From NCBI GenBank assembly GCA_938040915.1, contig CALHZE010000310.1, positions 1 to 6,924 on the forward strand: a DNA stretch of 6,924 nt, given 5' to 3'. Shown here one piece after another: positions 1 through 4,208 of the stretch. Below the pieces are notes generated by a model. The model was given only the letters and a program-made list of their open reading frames with translations, made no database searches and was not told the origin of the DNA. Every line of letters begins with the position of its first letter. The stretch's first letter is position 1. A program made the translations under genes and the position numbers. Source of the stretch: an uncultured Bacteroidia bacterium. GTDB taxonomy: Bacteria; Bacteroidota; Bacteroidia; Bacteroidales; CAJPTX01.

Positions 1-2176
1 AAAGTTAAAGACCCTCCCACTCTCTATTGTACTGAAAGGAGAGAATAAGATTACCTCGCATGGTACTGCTATGAATATCTTTGAGTCCACTACCATCTCT
101 GGTGGCGGAACGCTTGTCTTGGTGAGTGAACGCGGTGAGGGTATCCGACTCGGGAGGGACTTAAAAATCCAAGGCGGTAAGATAGATATAACAGGAGAGA
201 TTACTGGGGTTAAATACGAAGTAGAATCTACCGTCTATAAGAATGCTGGGACTCTGGTGTTGGAAGACACAGAACTTATTGCCTCTGGGATTAAGCAACT
301 AGAAAGCCTAGTTTGTGTACGCGAGACGCTGTTAGAGCCCGAGGACGGAAAAATAAAAGATAATGGTATCGAGTTAGAGGGTGCCAAATCACTTCATTTA
401 GTCCCACACGAAGTCTATTACACCTTGTTCTTGGGAAGTGACCCAATGATGCGACGAAGCTTTGAAATTACGAACTATAACTACCAAAAGCTCGCGTCCT
501 ATTTGTTCGGCTATAATGCGAATGGTAGCATCACTTACGACCCAGAGACGAGGCTTCTCACATTCGATAGGGTAAAGCTCCCAGAGCTCGTACTAATAGA
601 TAACGAAGAGCCTACAACCATATCTATGAAAGGCGATTGTGTATTCCATACGCTGCGGAGCTCCGAAAAAACAAAGCTAGAAGTAACAGCAGGGGCACAC
701 ATCAAAGTAGCAGACTTGAATATAGCAGCGCAGCAGCAATGCACCCTCAAAGATTGTGCACTAGAGCTAAATGATGGAGGAATCCACGTGGGTAAGGGGG
801 CTACGCTGACCCTGGAAAACTGCGAGGTGGACATCAATACCCCCAATCGCGGTATTGCTGGCGTTAAGGGCGTCGACGGAGAGAAGCTCGTGGTGAAGAA
901 CTCCTCTATCCGCATCCGCTCCTCCGAAGGGGCTATTTGTGACTTCGACGAGGTGGAGTTCCTACCCTCTGCTGATGCATATGAAATTAAGGGGGGCACG
1001 ATCGGAAAACACGGTATTATGGACGGTGCAAACGTTTCTACAGGTACGGTGGCGGTGCTGGTAAAAGGCAGGATAACTCTCTTGCCCACTACCCTTACAT
1101 TCGATTATAAGCAGGGGGAACAGGAGGTTACCCTGACCTCCGATGGCGAGTGGCTCGCCTCCTGTGCGGAGACTTGGGTTACCCTGTCGAAAGCAGCGGG
1201 GAGTGGAAATGCGACTTTCAAGGTCTCGGTTAGCGAAAACACGACTGGACAGGCGCGCGAGGCACAGCTTGTTATAACCTCCAAAGCGAACCCCGAGGTA
1301 AAGAAGGTGATAACTATCTCACAAAAGCTACGTTTTGTACACTTGCAGAGTATTACGCTAAAGCCCGCAACTCTGTTTATTGTCGAAGGGAAAAAAGGAC
1401 GTGTCGCAAAGATTATTTTCGAACCAGAGAATGCCTCAAATAAACAGGTGAAATGGGAATCTAAAGACACTGACATTGCTACTGTTGATCCTGTATCAGG
1501 TGAGATAACTGCCATTGCCAAGGGAGAATGTCTCATTTGTGCTTGGTCTCAAGAGAACACAACGGTTGGTGGGGGATGTCAGGTGAAGGTTATTTCTGAA
1601 TCTGAGGTCATCCATGTTGCGACCATCACGGTGAAGCCTGCAGAGCTCTCTCTTACGGTCGGTAAAACAGCCTCTCTTACCGCAACAATCACACCGGTAG
1701 ACGCTATGGATCAGCGCATCGAGTGGCGTTCTTCGGCAGATGCCGTCGCTTCGGTCAAAGAAGAGAACGGCGTGGTAACTGTCACAGCTCTTGCGCCTGG
1801 CAGTTGCACCATCACTGCGAGAAGCCTAGAGGAGGGGAGCACGGTAAAGGGCATTTGCCTAGTAACCGTAAAAGCCCCCCAGCAAGACAAGCCGCAACAT
1901 CCTACGCAACCAGGTACAACAGCCGTCGAGGACTCTGCTCGAGCCTTCTTCTCCGTATCTCCGAATCCGTTTACCAACCAGCTGCGTATCGCAAACCCTG
2001 AGGGCGTAGTGGCACGTTACGAGGTGGTTACCCTCGCCGGTGAGGTGGCATGTTCGGGGATATTGGAAGGTAGTGAGACGTTCGTCGATACATCCACCCT
2101 TTCCCCTGCTCTTTATCTTCTTCGAATAACAACTTCTGACGGGGCATTTTCCCTGAAACATATAGTAAAGCAATAG
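1..2176 (+). CDS. T9SS-sorted surface protein, 3' part (beta-helix-like, BACON, two Big_2, sorting domain)
   Basis: The reading frame is open from base 2 to the TAG at 2174-2176, so this is a 5'-truncated gene; the ATG at 71 is probably internal because in-phase protein of the same repeat style precedes it. Numbering from that ATG, residues 1 to about 335 hold short beta-rich repeats such as ISGGGTLVL and ATLTLENCEV, suggesting a right-handed beta-helix resembling carbohydrate-binding or pectate-lyase-like folds. Residues about 339-419 are a BACON domain (core WVTLSKAAGSG, ending ITISQK). Residues 423-508 and 513-602 are Big_2 Ig-like domains (VKWESKDTDIATVD, IEWRSS). A Pro/Gln-rich linker (603-625) leads to a type A T9SS sorting domain at 626-701 (SVSPNPF, YEVVTLAGE, LSPALYLLRI, final HIVKQ). 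The family knowledge predicts export through T9SS and surface attachment after removal of that domain. The ligand is unknown; adhesion or glycan binding is inference. A strong hairpin follows the stop. Confidence 0.87.
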   Translation, partial: KLKTLPLSIVLKGENKITSHGTAMNIFESTTISGGGTLVLVSERGEGIRLGRDLKIQGGKIDITGEITGVKYEVESTVYKNAGTLVLEDTELIASGIKQLESLVCVRETLLEPEDGKIKDNGIELEGAKSLHLVPHEVYYTLFLGSDPMMRRSFEITNYNYQKLASYLFGYNANGSITYDPETRLLTFDRVKLPELVLIDNEEPTTISMKGDCVFHTLRSSEKTKLEVTAGAHIKVADLNIAAQQQCTLKDCALELNDGGIHVGKGATLTLENCEVDINTPNRGIAGVKGVDGEKLVVKNSSIRIRSSEGAICDFDEVEFLPSADAYEIKGGTIGKHGIMDGANVSTGTVAVLVKGRITLLPTTLTFDYKQGEQEVTLTSDGEWLASCAETWVTLSKAAGSGNATFKVSVSENTTGQAREAQLVITSKANPEVKKVITISQKLRFVHLQSITLKPATLFIVEGKKGRVAKIIFEPENASNKQVKWESKDTDIATVDPVSGEITAIAKGECLICAWSQENTTVGGGCQVKVISESEVIHVATITVKPAELSLTVGKTASLTATITPVDAMDQRIEWRSSADAVASVKEENGVVTVTALAPGSCTITARSLEEGSTVKGICLVTVKAPQQDKPQHPTQPGTTAVEDSARAFFSVSPNPFTNQLRIANPEGVVARYEVVTLAGEVACSGILEGSETFVDTSTLSPALYLLRITTSDGAFSLKHIVKQ

Positions 2177-2192
2177 GATTATTGCTCTTGTG

Positions 2193-2231
2193 GAGAAACG
2201 GCGCAAAAGAGCCTCTTTTGCGCCGTTTCTC
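2193..2231 (+). terminator. Long hairpin terminator after the first surface gene
   Basis: Bases 2193-2210 and 2214-2231 are perfect inverted complements (18 bp) around a 3-base GCC loop. The stem begins GAGAAACGGCGC and lies 17 bases after the TAG stop at 2176. Only a loose T-rich stretch follows (GTTTACGTTATTTT) instead of a clean U-run. The stem is very stable and well placed, so termination or 3'-end protection of the upstream transcript is likely. Confidence 0.75.
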
Positions 2232-2237
2232 GTTTAC

Positions 2238-2269
2238 GTTATTTTCCGAGCAGGAATGTTGTATATTTG
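2238..2269 (+). promoter_or_regulatory. Bacteroidota-type promoter for the DUF262 gene
   Basis: TATATTTG at 2262-2269 matches the Bacteroidota -7 consensus TAnnTTTG exactly. The -33 side is weak: only a GTTA/TTTT-like stretch at about 2238-2245 sits at the expected distance (about 20 bases), with no clean TTTG. Transcription would begin a few bases after 2269, giving a leader of roughly 65 bases before the ATG at 2343. The box lies just past the upstream hairpin, which supports independent transcription of the downstream gene. Confidence 0.5.
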
Positions 2270-2342
2270 GTATGGCTAAAGAGAGAGCTCCTGACCATTA
2301 CTTTGCCAGACTCCGTGATCGTTACTAAAAAACAAAACCATT

Positions 2343-4064
2343 ATGGCTGAATTAAGCGTCAAACAGAATACCATCCTTCGTTACTTCCAAGACAACCAGA
2401 AGGGTTTTCTTATCCCCGACTACCAACGCCCCTATTCTTGGGAAGAAGACCAGTGTGAAAAGCTTTGGAATGACCTCGCTACATTTACTTTACCCGAACT
2501 GCAGGAAGGAAGGTTTGACCCCGAGCGGAACTACTACCTCGGCTCTATTGTAACGTTTGTAAACCAAGAGGGCAAAACGGAGATTATCGACGGACAACAG
2601 CGCATCATTACCCTAATGCTCCTCTTGCGCGCTTTTTTGAAGAGTGCTGCCACAATGCCAGATCCTGAAACAAAAGCCCTGAGCCTCGGAATACAGAAAT
2701 GTCTTTGGCACATGGACGAGTTTGACATCAAGTGCATTGCTACGAAACTAGAAACGGAGGTGGCTAGCGATGATGCGAAAAAAGACTTCCTAGCAATTCT
2801 TGACACTGGAAACGCCCCTGCGGGGGCGAAGAATCGGTATGCTAAGAACTACCGTTTCTTTGAAAAGAAGATCGCGGCATTCAAAAATGACTGTCCTTCC
2901 TACTTTGCCTATTTTCCACAGCGTGCCATGCGCAACTGTGTATTATTTCCAATAGAAACCTCGGATCAGGACGCTGCTCTTCTCATCTTTTCCACACTCA
3001 ATGACCGAGGTCTTCCCCTCTCAGATGCAGACATCTTTTACTCGAAACTCTACAAGTTTTACAAGGAAAAAGGCGAGGAGGAAAGAAGCAACTTTGTGGA
3101 ACAGTGGCGAGACCTTTCCGAGCGTTGCGAACAGCTCTTTCACCCGTATAATGCAACCCCGATGGATGAACTATTTATCAAATATATGTTTTACCGTAGG
3201 GCGTTGGAGAACGAGACGGGATTGATGACCCAAGGAACGCGAAGCTTCTTTGAGAAAAATGACTACAGCATTTTACGAAAGGACGAGGTGTTCCCAACTT
3301 TGCAGAAGATTGCGCGCTTCTGGAGCGATATCTTTGAGCAAGATACAAGCCTCTACTCTCTAGAGGTACTCAAGCGTTTCTCTATTCTTGCGCAAGCCTC
3401 TAATATACTCCCCTCACATTTTATTACGGTCTACTATCTCCTTGAGCCGCCCACGACCAACGAAGCGTGGCTAGACCTCTTGGAGCGTCTTATTGCTTGT
3501 GTTTTGCTGTATGCGGTTTGCAAACCAGGGCTTGACTATCTCCGTACTCCCCTCTATAACGAAATGGCGCATTATGCCAAGGATCGAACCATTGATTTCA
3601 CGAAGCATGCCTTGGGGAATCAAGACTATATCCGCGAAGCCTTTGAAACCTTTAGCTCCTCGCGCAACCAGTCGGTGAAATTCCTACTCTACTGGTATGC
3701 GTACCAGAATCCACAACAAGAACTCATCCCCACTGGAAAGAAGATTAGCGTCGAACATATCTTTTCCAAGAATAGAGCCACCGTACGAGGTGCACTTGAC
3801 GACCCGAGCTGTGTCGAGCTCATAGGGAATAAGTCTATCATGGAAAGCAACCTCAATATCCGCGCCTCCGACTTCCGCTTCGAAGATAAACGTGCCTATT
3901 ACCTCGGAACGCGCGACGACAAGCGTAAACCGACCATGATTAGAGACCTGCGCGAGCTTGCTTCCAACAAAGCTGATTTTACCGAAGAAGATATCAAGGA
4001 ACGCACAGAATGCATCTTCCAGACACTCCTCTCCTTCCTCCGTCGCTATGATTTGGTAAAATAA
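2343..4064 (+). CDS. DUF262/DUF1524 protein, GmrSD-like candidate defence nuclease
   Basis: The 573-residue protein has the two-part layout of single-chain GmrSD, SspE and BrxU proteins. The N-terminal DUF262 (GmrS-like) domain shows IPDYQRPYSW at residues 24-33, YYLGSIV at 64-70, and the signature IIDGQQRIITL at 81-91, whose DGQQR is the nucleotide-binding/hydrolysis motif in studied relatives. The conserved FSTLNDRGLPLSDAD block follows at 216-230. After a mostly helical middle comes a DUF1524 (GmrD-like, HNH-superfamily) region: VEHIF with His472, IGN with Asn496, Asn503/Asn505, and Lys516 before Tyr519. Known relatives are NTP-regulated endonucleases that restrict phage DNA, often modified DNA; this protein's target is unknown. 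The ATG follows an A-rich stretch (ACTAAAAAACAAAACC) typical of Bacteroidota starts without Shine-Dalgarno. Terminators flank it on both sides, so it appears monocistronic, and no methylase or DNA-modification gene is beside it. The usual Pro after His-Ile is absent (HIFSKN), so catalysis is not assured. Confidence 0.9.
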   Translation: MAELSVKQNTILRYFQDNQKGFLIPDYQRPYSWEEDQCEKLWNDLATFTLPELQEGRFDPERNYYLGSIVTFVNQEGKTEIIDGQQRIITLMLLLRAFLKSAATMPDPETKALSLGIQKCLWHMDEFDIKCIATKLETEVASDDAKKDFLAILDTGNAPAGAKNRYAKNYRFFEKKIAAFKNDCPSYFAYFPQRAMRNCVLFPIETSDQDAALLIFSTLNDRGLPLSDADIFYSKLYKFYKEKGEEERSNFVEQWRDLSERCEQLFHPYNATPMDELFIKYMFYRRALENETGLMTQGTRSFFEKNDYSILRKDEVFPTLQKIARFWSDIFEQDTSLYSLEVLKRFSILAQASNILPSHFITVYYLLEPPTTNEAWLDLLERLIACVLLYAVCKPGLDYLRTPLYNEMAHYAKDRTIDFTKHALGNQDYIREAFETFSSSRNQSVKFLLYWYAYQNPQQELIPTGKKISVEHIFSKNRATVRGALDDPSCVELIGNKSIMESNLNIRASDFRFEDKRAYYLGTRDDKRKPTMIRDLRELASNKADFTEEDIKERTECIFQTLLSFLRRYDLVK

Positions 4065-4084
4065 ATTTTCCCTTGCACGCGCCC

Positions 4085-4137
4085 AGCGCCCGTCTGCCCC
4101 GAATGACTTTTTCGGGGACAGACGGGCGCTCTTTTTT
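4085..4137 (+). terminator. Intrinsic terminator after the DUF262 gene
   Basis: A GC-rich stem pairs 4085-4102 (AGCGCCCGTCTGCCCCGA) with 4112-4130, with a single bulged A at 4118 and a 9-base loop. It is followed directly by a C and six T residues at 4132-4137. It starts 21 bases after the TAA stop of the DUF262 gene. This is a textbook Rho-independent terminator and separates the gene from the surface gene downstream. Confidence 0.9.
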
Positions 4138-4178
4138 ACCGCTCCTATTTGTTCTTCATAGTTTCTTTTCGGAACTTG

Positions 4179-4196
4179 CGTTAGTTTTATCTAACG
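4179..4196 (+). promoter_or_regulatory. Small palindrome overlapping a weak -7-like box
   Basis: CGTTAG at 4179-4184 and CTAACG at 4191-4196 are perfect inverted copies around TTTTAT, ending 12 bases before the ATG at 4209. The stretch TAGTTTTA at 4182-4189 matches seven of the eight positions of TAnnTTTG (counting the two free ones). No TTTG lies at the right distance; the nearest, at 4148-4151, is about ten bases too far upstream. The site may be the promoter and operator of the second surface gene, or a small 5' hairpin. Six-base arms can arise by chance. Confidence 0.25.
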
Positions 4197-4208
4197 TTAC
4201 ACACGATC

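Noticed and set aside
535..2206. Minus-strand open frames at 535-1089, 1105-1536, 1711-1977 and 1859-2206, and a plus-strand one at 1723-2001.
   Set aside because: All lie within the first surface gene, whose frame carries BACON, Big_2 and sorting domains. The shadow translations show no domain pattern, and one runs into the terminator hairpin.
2272..2328. An 18-codon open frame (MAKERAPDHYFARLRDRY) just upstream of the DUF262 gene, considered as a leader peptide.
   Set aside because: Its ATG lies only three bases after the -7 box, at or before the expected transcription start, so it would not be translated from that promoter. It resembles no known leader.
2177..2342. Search for insertion-sequence ends, att sites or tRNA genes flanking the DUF262 gene.
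   Set aside because: Neither this gap nor 4065-4208 shows tRNA-like sequence, and I could find no matching direct repeats or inverted termini across the two junctions by eye.
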